Below are positions 44,776 to 52,915 of a stretch of DNA of 64,000 nucleotides, piece by piece. Each line of letters starts with the position of its first letter. Positions within the stretch are counted from its first letter, which is position 1. The translations under genes were made by a program, and so were the position numbers. Source of the DNA: Halomonas huangheensis (GTDB taxonomy: Bacteria > Pseudomonadota > Gammaproteobacteria > Pseudomonadales > Halomonadaceae); the NCBI RefSeq assembly GCF_001431725.1, contig NZ_CP013106.1, positions 2,790,001-2,854,000 on the forward strand, given 5' to 3'. The notes beneath the pieces are model-generated. The model worked only from the letters and a program-made list of their open reading frames with translations. It made no database searches and was not told where the DNA came from.

Positions 44776-44823
44776 CCTGTTCCAATTCTGCGTTCGTGCT
44801 GCAGGGCAGGAAACCCTTCAACC

Positions 44824-44891
44824 AGCAGGAATCAGGCATTAGCAGGAATCAGCCATTGGCAGGAATCAGGTATTAGCAGGAATCAGGTATT
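44824..44891 (-). repeat. 17-bp tandem repeat, four units, covering a stop codon
   Basis: Units AGCAGGAATCAGGTATT with one to three mismatches. The last unit (44875-44891) contains TCA at 44883-44885, the complement of the TGA stop of the glycine-zipper gene; on the coding strand the repeat begins at the gene's final codons and continues into the 3' UTR. Confidence 0.85.
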
Positions 44892-45449
44892 GGTCGTTTG
44901 CTGACCGCCAACCACGACATCCCACTGCGGCTGGCCTTCTTCCAGCAGCACTCTATCTCCGTCGGGCGCCTGATCCAGGCGCGCAGTACGTGTGACGCCA
45001 TCATAATGCCACACCACGTCATAGCCGACGGTCTGCTGCTGGGTATCAGTCACCGTCTGACAGCGTTGCTCAGTGGTGGTGACAGTCTGTCCCGACTCGA
45101 TGTTGCGCTGGATCTCGCGACCCGCGTAACCACCACCAACCACCCCTGCGACCGTGGCAATCTTGCGGCCGCTACCGCCACCGATCTGGTTACCGACCAG
45201 ACCACCGACCACTGCGCCCGCGGCGGTACCGAGAATGGAATGCGGATCACGCGTCGGAGCCTGACGACTCACCGGCACGCTTTCACATACCTGACGTGGC
45301 GTCTCGACTGTCTGGGTCACCGGTGTGACCGCTGATATATCGGCAAACTGGGGTCCTTCCGGCTGCTGCTGGACCTGCCAGGCACCAAAAGCCATGCCCC
45401 CCAAGCCAAATACGGCCAATGTTGAACCTACAATGATCGACTTGCTCAT
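44883..45449 (-). CDS. Glycine-zipper 2TM-domain envelope protein
   Basis: 188 residues from the ATG after GGAGACGATA. A hydrophobic N-terminal helix (IIVGSTLAVFGLGGMAFGAW) is followed by a linker and a glycine zipper (LGTAAGAVVGGLVGNQIGGG, then VAGVVGGGYAGREI), as in the 17-kDa surface antigen/SlyB-like family. The C-terminal domain has a Cys pair (QVCESV, EQRCQTV) and the VGYDVVWHYDG strand seen in such proteins. Probably an inner- or outer-membrane-associated envelope protein; precise role unknown. The stop codon lies in a 17-bp tandem repeat. Confidence 0.82.
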   Translation of the reverse strand: MSKSIIVGSTLAVFGLGGMAFGAWQVQQQPEGPQFADISAVTPVTQTVETPRQVCESVPVSRQAPTRDPHSILGTAAGAVVGGLVGNQIGGGSGRKIATVAGVVGGGYAGREIQRNIESGQTVTTTEQRCQTVTDTQQQTVGYDVVWHYDGVTRTARLDQAPDGDRVLLEEGQPQWDVVVGGQQTTNT

Positions 45450-45781
45450 ATTATCGTCTCCTTCTGACGCAGACCGCACAATCCGCACCAGGGGTCCTGT
45501 TCGAGGAATGAGACTATTCTGGCATTATCGAACACCGTTCGCAGCACCTTGGATGCAAAATGCATGAAACTTGCCGAGGCTGTCGGCTTTCAGCGACGCC
45601 ACCTGCAGCCAAGCCGCGACAGGGGGCGAGCAACGAGCTGCGAGCAATTACAGCAGAAAGCTAAACAAGCTGTAAGTCACCCCGCTGGTGGATATCCGAT
45701 GGGCCACAGACAAATCACAGCGAAGCGGCACTGCGCTGCCCGTAGCTCGTCGCTCGTCGCTCGTCGCTCGTCGCTCGTCGC
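45450..45781. other. Intergenic region with a heptamer repeat, glycine-zipper promoter side
   Basis: No gene is seen. It contains the promoter of the glycine-zipper gene and the 3' UTR of the puuB-like gene. A 7-bp repeat GCTCGTC occurs five times without mismatch (45745-45779), ending two bases from the puuB-like stop codon. A degenerate relative of it (GCGAGCAACGAGCTGCGAGC) lies at about 45626-45645. Confidence 0.8.
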
Positions 45782-47089
45782 TTAGACCCCCAGCTTGTCG
45801 CGTGTTTCGTAGTACCACGCACCCAACGCTGACAATGGCACTCGCAGCATGCGTCCACCGGGGAACGGCAGGTGCGGCAGTCCGGCGAAGGCGTCGAAGC
45901 GTTCGTCGCGCCCGGTCATGACTTCACTGATCAGGCGTCCAGCCAGGTGGGTGCAGGTCACACCATGGCCGGAGTAGCCCTGGGCGTAGTAGACGTTGTC
46001 GTTGATCACCCCGAATTGCGGTAGACGATTAAGGGTCATCAGGAAGGTCCCGCTCCAGGCGTAGTCGACCTTGGTGTCACGCAGCTGCGGGAAGGTCTTG
46101 AGCATCTTGGGACGAATCACCGCTTCGATATCCGCCGGGTCTTCGCCGCCATAATTGACGCCGCCGCCGTAGATCAAGCGGTTGTCACGGGTCAGGCGGT
46201 AATAATCGAGCAGGTAATTGCAGTCCTCGACGGCAATATTGTTGGGCAACAGCGCATGGGCCAGATCCTCACCCAGTGGCTCGGTGGTAATGATCTGAGT
46301 GCCGCAGGGCATGGATTTATTCTCCAGCTCAGGCATCACTCCACTCATGTAGGCATTACCCGCCAGCACCACTCGCTCGGCCTTGATCGAACCACCTCGG
46401 GTTCTCAGCGTCACCGGCTGGCCGTGCTCAAGCTTGATCACCGGACTCTGCTCGTAGATCACTCCGCCGAGGGATTCCAGCGCCGCCGCCTGCCCCAGCA
46501 CCAGGTTCAGCGGGTGAATATGGCCGCCGGAGTGATCGACCAACACCCCGGTATAACGGTCGCTGGTGACTTCCCGCTTGTAGGCCTCGCCCTCCAGCAG
46601 TTCCAACTGATCGTTGCCGTAGCGCTCCCAGAGTTGCTTGTGCTCCTTGAGGCCCTGGAGTTGCCGGGCGTTGCAGGCAGCGAACAGGTTCTTTTCGCGC
46701 AGATCGCAATCGATACCGTAACCGGCAATGCGCTCTCGGATGATACGATTGCCCTCGAACGCCATATCGCCCAAGGCACGAGCGGTCTCATCACCGTACT
46801 TGTCCTCGATGACATCCATATCGCGGCTGTAGCTGTTGACGATCTGGCCACCGTTGCGACCGGAGGCACCGTAACCGACACGAGCGGCTTCCAGCACCAC
46901 GACCTTGAGGCCCTTCTCGGCCAGATGCAGCGCCGAAGAAATTCCGGTGAAACCGGCACCGACAACGCAGACATCACAAGTGACATCCCCTGCCAGGGCG
47001 GGGCGCTCCGGTGATGGATTGGCTGAGGCCGCGTACCAGGACCCGGCGTGCTCGGTAGCAGACGCGGAATGCTTCGACGTCGCAGACAT
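45782..47089 (-). CDS. puuB: FAD-dependent gamma-glutamylputrescine oxidoreductase, PuuB-like
   Basis: 435 residues of the DAO family. The FAD dinucleotide-binding motif is VVGAGFTGISSALHLAEKG (about residues 42-60), with SGRNGGQIVNSYSRD following as in PuuB. The C-terminal FAD-contact region YYAQGYSGHGV is present. PuuB oxidises gamma-glutamylputrescine to the aminoaldehyde in the cytosol. It lies about 190 nt downstream of the second binding-protein gene on the same strand, separated by a terminator-like hairpin, so it may have its own promoter. A paralogue sits at 54132-55424. Confidence 0.88.
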   Translation of the reverse strand: MSATSKHSASATEHAGSWYAASANPSPERPALAGDVTCDVCVVGAGFTGISSALHLAEKGLKVVVLEAARVGYGASGRNGGQIVNSYSRDMDVIEDKYGDETARALGDMAFEGNRIIRERIAGYGIDCDLREKNLFAACNARQLQGLKEHKQLWERYGNDQLELLEGEAYKREVTSDRYTGVLVDHSGGHIHPLNLVLGQAAALESLGGVIYEQSPVIKLEHGQPVTLRTRGGSIKAERVVLAGNAYMSGVMPELENKSMPCGTQIITTEPLGEDLAHALLPNNIAVEDCNYLLDYYRLTRDNRLIYGGGVNYGGEDPADIEAVIRPKMLKTFPQLRDTKVDYAWSGTFLMTLNRLPQFGVINDNVYYAQGYSGHGVTCTHLAGRLISEVMTGRDERFDAFAGLPHLPFPGGRMLRVPLSALGAWYYETRDKLGV

Positions 47090-47189
47090 GGCTAACTCCG
47101 AAAGTGGTTATTTTATTTAACACATGACGTCATTCTATGAGCCATTCAGCCCAATTCCAACCCTTTCGATAGCATATAATCACCACCCA

Positions 47190-47220
47190 CAGAAACAAGA
47201 AGCCGCAGGAATCCTGCGGC
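47190..47220 (-). terminator. Terminator after the second polyamine-binding protein gene
   Basis: The coding strand reads GCCGCAGGATTCCTGCGGC followed by TTCTTGTTTCTG, a stem of about 9 bp with a T-rich tail, about 59 nt after the binding-protein stop. It separates that gene from the downstream puuB-like gene. Confidence 0.8.
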
Positions 47221-47278
47221 CTCAATGCCTTGTCGCCTTGTTCCACTCATTTCCGCTCAGTTCCGCGTCATCCATAAA

Positions 47279-48370
47279 TCAGCGTGAACGTGCTTCCGAC
47301 CACAACTGCTGCAACAACTCGAGCTGCTCGCCATCAACACTGGGCGTCAAGGAAAGTCGTGCACGCGTCTCATCATCCGGCATCACCGGCGGCTCACGCA
47401 GGGCAGCATCCAGCATCGACTGAGCGGCACCATTGGGTGAGGTATACATGTTGTAGTTCGACAGTTTGGCGGCCACCTCCGGGCGCAACATGTACTCGAT
47501 GAAGGCCCGTGCTGCTTCTGGGTGCGGTGCACGCGCCGGTATCGCCATCACGTCCACCCAACGCTGCGAGCCTTCCTGCGGCACGAAGAAGCCGACATTG
47601 GCATAAAGCTCGGGGTCTGCGGCTTTCTTGCCGGCGACATCTCCGTTGTAGGCCACCCCGGCATGAATCACACCACTGGACACCTGATCGATCGCGGCGA
47701 GCGCATCCACAAAGCCCACGAAGTTGGGACGCTGACGTGTCTCAACCACAACCTTGGCCGCCTCGACCCACGGCTGCTGGCCCACGCAATCGAACCCCTT
47801 GCCCAACCAGGCGCAAATGGTGCCGAAATTGAACTGACCGTCCCCCTTCAGCATGGCAAACGGATACTCACCATTGACCTCAGAGTCGTACAGCAGGCCC
47901 CAACTGGGATCAGGCTCAGGGAAGGTCTCGGTGTTGTAGACGATACCGGTGACACCCCACTGGTAAGGCACGGTGTAGCGGTTTTCGCGATCGTAGTCCG
48001 GTGAGCGGAAGTCCTCGAGGATGTTATCCACCCCCTCCAGGCTATCGCCATCATCAGACAACGGCTGCAACAATTCCGCACCGACCAGACGTGGCACCAT
48101 GTAATCGGATGGCATCACGATATCGTACTGGGCATCGCCGCCGGCGGTGAGTTTGGCCATCAATTCGGAATTGGAGTTGAAGTAGTTCTGCACGACTTCA
48201 ATCCCCGACTCGGCCTCGAAATCCTCGATGATTTCGGGGTCCATGTAGTCGGTCCAGTTGAACAGGTTGAGCTGGGTTTCCTGAGCATTGACGGACATAG
48301 CCACGCCCGCCAGTAGCAATCCGGCCCCAAGCCCACGCCCGATGATCCAGCTGCTGTGCATTGTCTTCAT
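47279..48370 (-). CDS. Polyamine-binding periplasmic protein (PotF/SpuD family), paralogue 2
   Basis: 363 residues from the ATG after CGAGGAGAACAAC. A signal peptide ends near VNAQ. The N-terminal ligand segment is LFNWTDYMDPEIIEDF: Trp, Thr, Asp, Tyr align with the putrescine pocket of PotF (WSDY). Downstream, AYNGD and WVDVMAIP match the PotF Asp247 and Asp278 positions. All acidic pocket residues are kept, so a diamine or polyamine ligand is likely. No ABC transporter genes follow it, so it probably docks on the PotGHI proteins encoded upstream in the same cluster. Confidence 0.88.
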   Translation of the reverse strand: MKTMHSSWIIGRGLGAGLLLAGVAMSVNAQETQLNLFNWTDYMDPEIIEDFEAESGIEVVQNYFNSNSELMAKLTAGGDAQYDIVMPSDYMVPRLVGAELLQPLSDDGDSLEGVDNILEDFRSPDYDRENRYTVPYQWGVTGIVYNTETFPEPDPSWGLLYDSEVNGEYPFAMLKGDGQFNFGTICAWLGKGFDCVGQQPWVEAAKVVVETRQRPNFVGFVDALAAIDQVSSGVIHAGVAYNGDVAGKKAADPELYANVGFFVPQEGSQRWVDVMAIPARAPHPEAARAFIEYMLRPEVAAKLSNYNMYTSPNGAAQSMLDAALREPPVMPDDETRARLSLTPSVDGEQLELLQQLWSEARSR

Positions 48371-48420
48371 TGTTGTTCTCCTCGCCGGTAGTACATGACT
48401 GACAGCACATGCCTGATAGC

Positions 48421-48447
48421 ACAGGACCGGGCTATCCCCGGTCCTGT
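48421..48447 (-). promoter_or_regulatory. GC-rich hairpin between puuA2 and the second binding-protein gene
   Basis: ACAGGACCGGG and CCCGGTCCTGT pair perfectly (11 bp) around CTATC. There is no T-run downstream on the coding strand, so mRNA end protection or partial attenuation is more likely than full termination. Confidence 0.65.
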
Positions 48448-48498
48448 GAAACACCTGCAATATCACTACACCGAACCTGCCGGGGAGCGTAGTCGAGC

Positions 48499-49866
48499 CT
48501 ACACTCGCAGCAACAGGTGCTCCCGCTCCCAGGAACTGATCACCTGGAAGTAGGCGCGGTGCTCGGCACGCTTGACCGCCAGATAGCTGTTGGTAAAGCG
48601 CTCGCCGAGAATCCCGGCCAGCTCCGAGCATTCACGCAACATATCCAGTGCCGGGCCAATGTCATCCGCCAGTTTGCTGCCGCCGGCCCAGGCGGACCCA
48701 ACCATCGGTGGGCGCGCTTCGATCTGCCCCAACATACCGAGATAGCCGCATGCCAACGAGGCCGCCATGACCAGATAGGGGTTGGCATCGGCTCCCGCGA
48801 GTCGGTTCTCGACTCGAGTTGCCGACGGCGATGATACCGGCACCCTCAAACCCACCGTACGATTGTCCATGCCCCATTCGACGTTCACCGGCGCTGAGCC
48901 GCTGTGGTCGCTGCGCATCAGTCTGCGGTAGGAATTGACGTTGGGCGCCAGCAGCGGCAGTGCTGCCGGAAGGTAACGCTGCAAGCCACCAATGAAATGA
49001 TGGAACAAGCGGCTGGGCTGACCATCTTCACCGGCAAACAGATTATCGCCGCTATCAGGATCGACCAGGCTCTGGTGAATATGCATGGAGCTGCCGGGCT
49101 CGGTCGCCATCGGCTTGGCCATGAAGGTGGCGTACATGCCGTGACGCAGTGCCGTCTCACGCAGCACGCGTTTGAACATCACTACCTGGTCGGCAAGCAT
49201 CACCGGGTCGCCGTGCTGGAAGTTGACTTCCATCTGCCCGGCGCCTTCTTCATGGATCAGGGTATCCAGATCAAGGTTCATCGCCTCGCAGTAGTCGTAC
49301 ATCTCCTCGAACAACGGATCAAATTCATTGACCGCATCGATGGAAAACGACTGCCGACTGCTTTCTTGCCGCCCTGTGCGACCGATGGGCGGCTCGAGCG
49401 GATAATCCGAATCGGTATTGGTCTTGACCAGATAGAACTCGACCTCCGGCGCGACTACCGGCTTCCAGCCACGAGCAGCATAAAGATCGAGGACGCGCTT
49501 GAGTACGTGGCGCGGCGACAGATCGACCGGCTCGCCGGTCAGGTAGTAACAGTCATGAATGATCTGGGCGGTGGGATCTTCAGCCCAGGGGACCAGGTAC
49601 ACGGCATTGGGGTCAGGCACCAGTTCCATATCCCGCTCAGCGGGGTTCCAGAAGCGGATGTCTTCATCATCGGGGTAGCCCCCGGTCACGGTCTGGATGA
49701 AGATCGAGTCCGGGAGCCGAGGACGCCCGCCGTTGAGGTACTTGCCCGCAGGCATGATCTTGCCCTTGAGGATACCAGTGAGATCCGTGACGAGACTCTC
49801 GACCTCGGTAATGCCGTTTTGTGTAAACCAGTCGTTGAGTGCTGGTGTTTCCTGGCGGTTACTCAT
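48499..49866 (-). CDS. Gamma-glutamylpolyamine synthetase, PuuA-like, paralogue 2
   Basis: 455 residues from the ATG at 49866. Glutamine synthetase family motifs: APEVEFYLVKTN, GQMEVNFQHGDPV, SSMHIHQSLVDP, NSYRRLMRSDHSGSAP and the RVENRLAGADANPYL segment near the C-terminus. It is closer to the PauA/PuuA type acting on polyamines than to GlnA. It lies between two periplasmic binding-protein genes, as spuB-like genes do in pseudomonad spu clusters. Together with the paralogue at 31150 it suggests enzymes for different amines. The ribosome site is weak (ACGGAAAAC), so translation may be limited. Confidence 0.87.
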   Translation of the reverse strand: MSNRQETPALNDWFTQNGITEVESLVTDLTGILKGKIMPAGKYLNGGRPRLPDSIFIQTVTGGYPDDEDIRFWNPAERDMELVPDPNAVYLVPWAEDPTAQIIHDCYYLTGEPVDLSPRHVLKRVLDLYAARGWKPVVAPEVEFYLVKTNTDSDYPLEPPIGRTGRQESSRQSFSIDAVNEFDPLFEEMYDYCEAMNLDLDTLIHEEGAGQMEVNFQHGDPVMLADQVVMFKRVLRETALRHGMYATFMAKPMATEPGSSMHIHQSLVDPDSGDNLFAGEDGQPSRLFHHFIGGLQRYLPAALPLLAPNVNSYRRLMRSDHSGSAPVNVEWGMDNRTVGLRVPVSSPSATRVENRLAGADANPYLVMAASLACGYLGMLGQIEARPPMVGSAWAGGSKLADDIGPALDMLRECSELAGILGERFTNSYLAVKRAEHRAYFQVISSWEREHLLLRV

Positions 49867-49904
49867 GTGAGTTTTCCGTATGGTGAATGAACTGCTCGGT
49901 AACC

Positions 49905-49938
49905 GAGCCCCGGTGCAAAATGCCGAACACCGGGGCTC
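49905..49938 (-). promoter_or_regulatory. GC-rich hairpin between potF and puuA2
   Basis: GAGCCCCGGTG and CACCGGGGCTC pair perfectly (11 bp) around a 12-nt loop, 58 nt after the potF stop. No T-run follows. It is placed to raise the stability of the potF message relative to downstream genes. Confidence 0.65.
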
Positions 49939-49995
49939 CAGTGTGATGCGTCGCAAGCGGGCGTGACCGACTTGCGAAACACCACACCTGGTCCC

Positions 49996-51066
49996 TTACC
50001 GAGCCTTTACCTCTGACCAGAGCTGTTGGAAGGTCTGCAGTGCTTCGCCCTTGAGGCTTGGCGTGAAATGCAGGCGCTGCATCTCCTCTTCGGTGGGCTG
50101 AGTCGGAGACTCCGTCAACACTTCATCGAGATAAGGGCGCGCAGCCTCATTGGGGCTGGCGTAATAGTTGTAGTTCGACAACTGGGCGCCGACCTCGGCA
50201 TCAAGAATGAAGTTGATGAACTTATGGGCCAGATCAGGGTTGGGTGCGTCGGCCGGAATCATCATCGAGTCGACCCACATCTCTGCACCTTCATCAGGAA
50301 TCGCGAAGGTCAGGTTGGCAAATGCCTCAGGGTCTTCTTCCTTGTAGAACAGGTAATCCCCGTTGAACGACATCCCCGCATGCACGACACCACGAGCCAG
50401 CTGCTGCAAGGTCGGGGTGCCATCGGCGAAGCCGGAGAAGTTGTCGCGGTTCTTGGTTTCGATCAGCAGGTGCGCAGCATTCTTCAAGGATTCAATATCG
50501 CCACACTCATAGCCCGCTCCCAGTGAGGCACAGGCGGCGCCTACTGCTACCTGGCCGTCCTGAATCAGCGAGAACGGGTAATCGACATTGATGTCAGGAT
50601 CGAACAGCAGTGACCAGCTGTTGGCCGCATCCGGGAAGGTTTCGGTGTTGTAGACCATGCCGGTCACGCCCCACTGATAGGGCGCCGAATACTCGGAGCC
50701 GGGGTCGTAGGACGGGTCGCGGAACTGCTCCATGACATTTTCCAGGTTGGGCAGTTTCGACGGATCCAGCTTCTGCACCAGCCCGGTCTCGATCAGGCGC
50801 GGAATGTAGTAGTTGGACGGCACGATGATGTCGTATTGCGACGTGCCACCGGCATTGAGCTTCGAGACCAGCTCGGGGTTGGAGTTGAAGTAGTTCTGCA
50901 CCACTTCCACACCGAACTTCTCCTCGAAGGCCTCGATAATCTCGGGATCCATGTACTGGGTCCAGTTGAACAGGTACAGCTTGCCCTCTTCAGCCTGCGC
51001 ACCGCCGGCCAGCAGCATGCTGCCGAGCGAAATTGCCAGTGCAGCTCGTGTCTTGTTGAGGCTCAT
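49996..51066 (-). CDS. potF: Polyamine-binding periplasmic protein (PotF/SpuE family), paralogue 1
   Basis: 356 residues from the ATG after AAGGAGAACC. A signal peptide ends near GGAQA. The pocket segment is LFNWTQYMDPEIIEAF, where the Asp of PotF (WSDY) is Gln; the later acidic positions are kept (FNGD and WVDSMMIP). Loss of one carboxylate suggests a different ligand from its paralogue, such as a longer polyamine, a gamma-glutamyl or acylated amine, or an amine with one free amino group. It directly follows potI, so it is the main partner of the PotGHI transporter. Confidence 0.87.
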   Translation of the reverse strand: MSLNKTRAALAISLGSMLLAGGAQAEEGKLYLFNWTQYMDPEIIEAFEEKFGVEVVQNYFNSNPELVSKLNAGGTSQYDIIVPSNYYIPRLIETGLVQKLDPSKLPNLENVMEQFRDPSYDPGSEYSAPYQWGVTGMVYNTETFPDAANSWSLLFDPDINVDYPFSLIQDGQVAVGAACASLGAGYECGDIESLKNAAHLLIETKNRDNFSGFADGTPTLQQLARGVVHAGMSFNGDYLFYKEEDPEAFANLTFAIPDEGAEMWVDSMMIPADAPNPDLAHKFINFILDAEVGAQLSNYNYYASPNEAARPYLDEVLTESPTQPTEEEMQRLHFTPSLKGEALQTFQQLWSEVKAR

Positions 51067-51095
51067 GATGGTTCTCCTTGTTGTGTTCGTACCGC

Positions 51096-51157
51096 GTTGC
51101 ATTCTTGCTGAGTTGCGTTCGTGCTGAGTTCTGTTCCTGCTGAGTTCCGTTCCTGCC
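51096..51157 (-). repeat. 16-bp degenerate tandem repeat in the potF leader
   Basis: About four units on the plus strand ending in TGCTGA (for example GTTCTGTTCCTGCTGA, 51128-51143) lie between potI and potF. The coding strand is rich in GAAC and CAACTCAG units and the repeat ends about 30 nt before the potF ATG. Confidence 0.75.
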
Positions 51158-51188
51158 ATGCCGTGTCCCCTGGTGGATTTTCATGCGT

Positions 51189-51983
51189 TCAGGCACGGCG
51201 ACGGTTGAACATGAGGCTGAACACCGCCGCCAGCGCCACGGCACTGATCATCAGTGTGGCAATGGCATTGATCTCCGGCGAGATACCCTTCTTGATCGCG
51301 CCCCAGATATAGATGGGCAAGGTGGCACTTTCCGGTCCCGAGGTGAAGAAGCTGATGACGAAGTCATCCACCGACAGGGTAAAGGACAGGAAGAATGCCG
51401 AGATCAAGGCCGGCTTGATGGTCGGCAGCATGAAGTGCACGACCCTCTTGACCGGAGAGGCATACAGATCCTTGGCCGCTTCAAACAGCGAGGGATCCAG
51501 GCCGACAAAGCGCGAGTAGATAATCAGCGCCACGAAGGGAATCTGGAAGGTCACGTGGGCGATGATCATCGTCGTCAGCCCCGGCTGCAGCATTCCGGTC
51601 AGGCGATGGAACTGGACAAAAAAGGCCATTTCCGAGATACCGAATACGATGTCAGGCAGCACGATCGGCAGATAGATCAGGATGATCAACCACCCCAGCT
51701 TGCGGTGCCGGTGACGATACATGCCGTAGCCGATCATGCAGCCGATCACCAACGCGATCAGTGATGAAATCACCGCCAGAATCAGCGTATTGCTGAAGGC
51801 AGACATGATCTGCTCGTTGCCCAGCAGCTGGTGATACCAGCGCAACGAGAAGCCCGTGATCCTTGCGGCACTATTGGAAGCATTGAAGGAGAACAGCACC
51901 ACCACCGCGAGCGGCAGATAGAGGAACACTACCGTCAACCACCAGAAGCCCGTCAGGCCGCGACGCATTGCACGCTTGTTCAT
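51189..51983 (-). CDS. potI: Polyamine ABC transporter permease PotI
   Basis: 264 residues with six membrane helices. The binding-protein-dependent permease signature is in EAAKDLYASPVKRVVHFMLP, the EAA loop that contacts PotG. The second permease of the PotFGHI type. Its start overlaps the potH stop by 4 nt, so the genes are translationally coupled. It imports putrescine or related amines across the inner membrane. Confidence 0.93.
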   Translation of the reverse strand: MNKRAMRRGLTGFWWLTVVFLYLPLAVVVLFSFNASNSAARITGFSLRWYHQLLGNEQIMSAFSNTLILAVISSLIALVIGCMIGYGMYRHRHRKLGWLIILIYLPIVLPDIVFGISEMAFFVQFHRLTGMLQPGLTTMIIAHVTFQIPFVALIIYSRFVGLDPSLFEAAKDLYASPVKRVVHFMLPTIKPALISAFFLSFTLSVDDFVISFFTSGPESATLPIYIWGAIKKGISPEINAIATLMISAVALAAVFSLMFNRRRA

Positions 51984-52915
51984 ATCACCACCTCCTCGCC
52001 GCCACCCAGGCGTTTACCGATGCGACGCATGGCAAACAACCCGATAAAAGTCGCGATCAACATCAGAATGGCGCCCGCTGCGCCCAGCGGCCAGTTGGAA
52101 CCACCGGAGAATTGGGTAGCGACCAGGTTGCCCAGCATCAGTCCTTTACCACCGCCCAACAGCTCAGGGATGACATACATACCGAATGCCGGAATCGCGA
52201 CCAGCACAACCCCCGCCAGCAGACCCGGTAACGTCTGCGGGAAAACAGCGTGCCAGAAGGCCTTTATCGGTGAGGCATAGAGGTCCTGGGCGGCCTCAAC
52301 CTGAGCGGTATCCAGCTTTTCGAAGGCAGCGTAAAGCGGCAGCACCATGAACGGCAGGAAGTTGTAGGCCAACCCGAGGGTCACGGCAAAATTCGAAGGG
52401 TACAGCCCCATGTTGGGAGGGATCATGCCCAGCATCTCGGCGAAACCCGACAATGGTGTCCCCGGCGCCAGCAGGTTCATCCAGCCGAAGGCGCGAATCA
52501 CCTGATTGGTCCAGGAAGGTACCACCACCGCGAGCAACATCAGCGGACGCCATTTGTCGCGGCAGGTGCTGATGTAATAGGCGATGGGATAAGCCACGAT
52601 CACCACCAGCGCGGTGGCGAGAAAGGTCTGCCACAGTGAGCGCAGCAATGTGTAGATATTGCCTGGACTCCAACCGAGGAAACCAAACCCCGCCAGTTGC
52701 TTGAAGGATTCCAGTGACAGCGGCATCTGCGGCAGGCCATAGGGACCGTTGGTCATGAAGGCCACGGCCATCAGGTAGACGCTGGGCAACACCAGAAACA
52801 ACACGATCCAGGCGGCCCCCGGAGTGACGGTAAACAGCAGGTGGCGTGCTTCGCGCACCATGGCCTGGCTGCGACCGACGGCAAGAGTATTGCTATTCGA
52901 CATGTCGCACCTCAC
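51980..52915 (-). CDS. potH: Polyamine ABC transporter permease PotH
   Basis: 311 residues, six membrane helices after a charged N-terminal segment. The EAA loop is EAAQDLYASPIKAFWHAVFP. It pairs with PotI to form the membrane channel. The gene overlaps the end of potG by 4 nt and the start of potI by 4 nt, a tight operon. Confidence 0.93.
   Translation of the reverse strand: MRCDMSNSNTLAVGRSQAMVREARHLLFTVTPGAAWIVLFLVLPSVYLMAVAFMTNGPYGLPQMPLSLESFKQLAGFGFLGWSPGNIYTLLRSLWQTFLATALVVIVAYPIAYYISTCRDKWRPLMLLAVVVPSWTNQVIRAFGWMNLLAPGTPLSGFAEMLGMIPPNMGLYPSNFAVTLGLAYNFLPFMVLPLYAAFEKLDTAQVEAAQDLYASPIKAFWHAVFPQTLPGLLAGVVLVAIPAFGMYVIPELLGGGKGLMLGNLVATQFSGGSNWPLGAAGAILMLIATFIGLFAMRRIGKRLGGGEEVVI

Noticed and set aside
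45745..45779. GCTCGTC heptamers considered as a coding repeat or recombination site
   Set aside because: They lie just downstream of a stop codon, are a multiple of seven bases and are not in any convincing frame.
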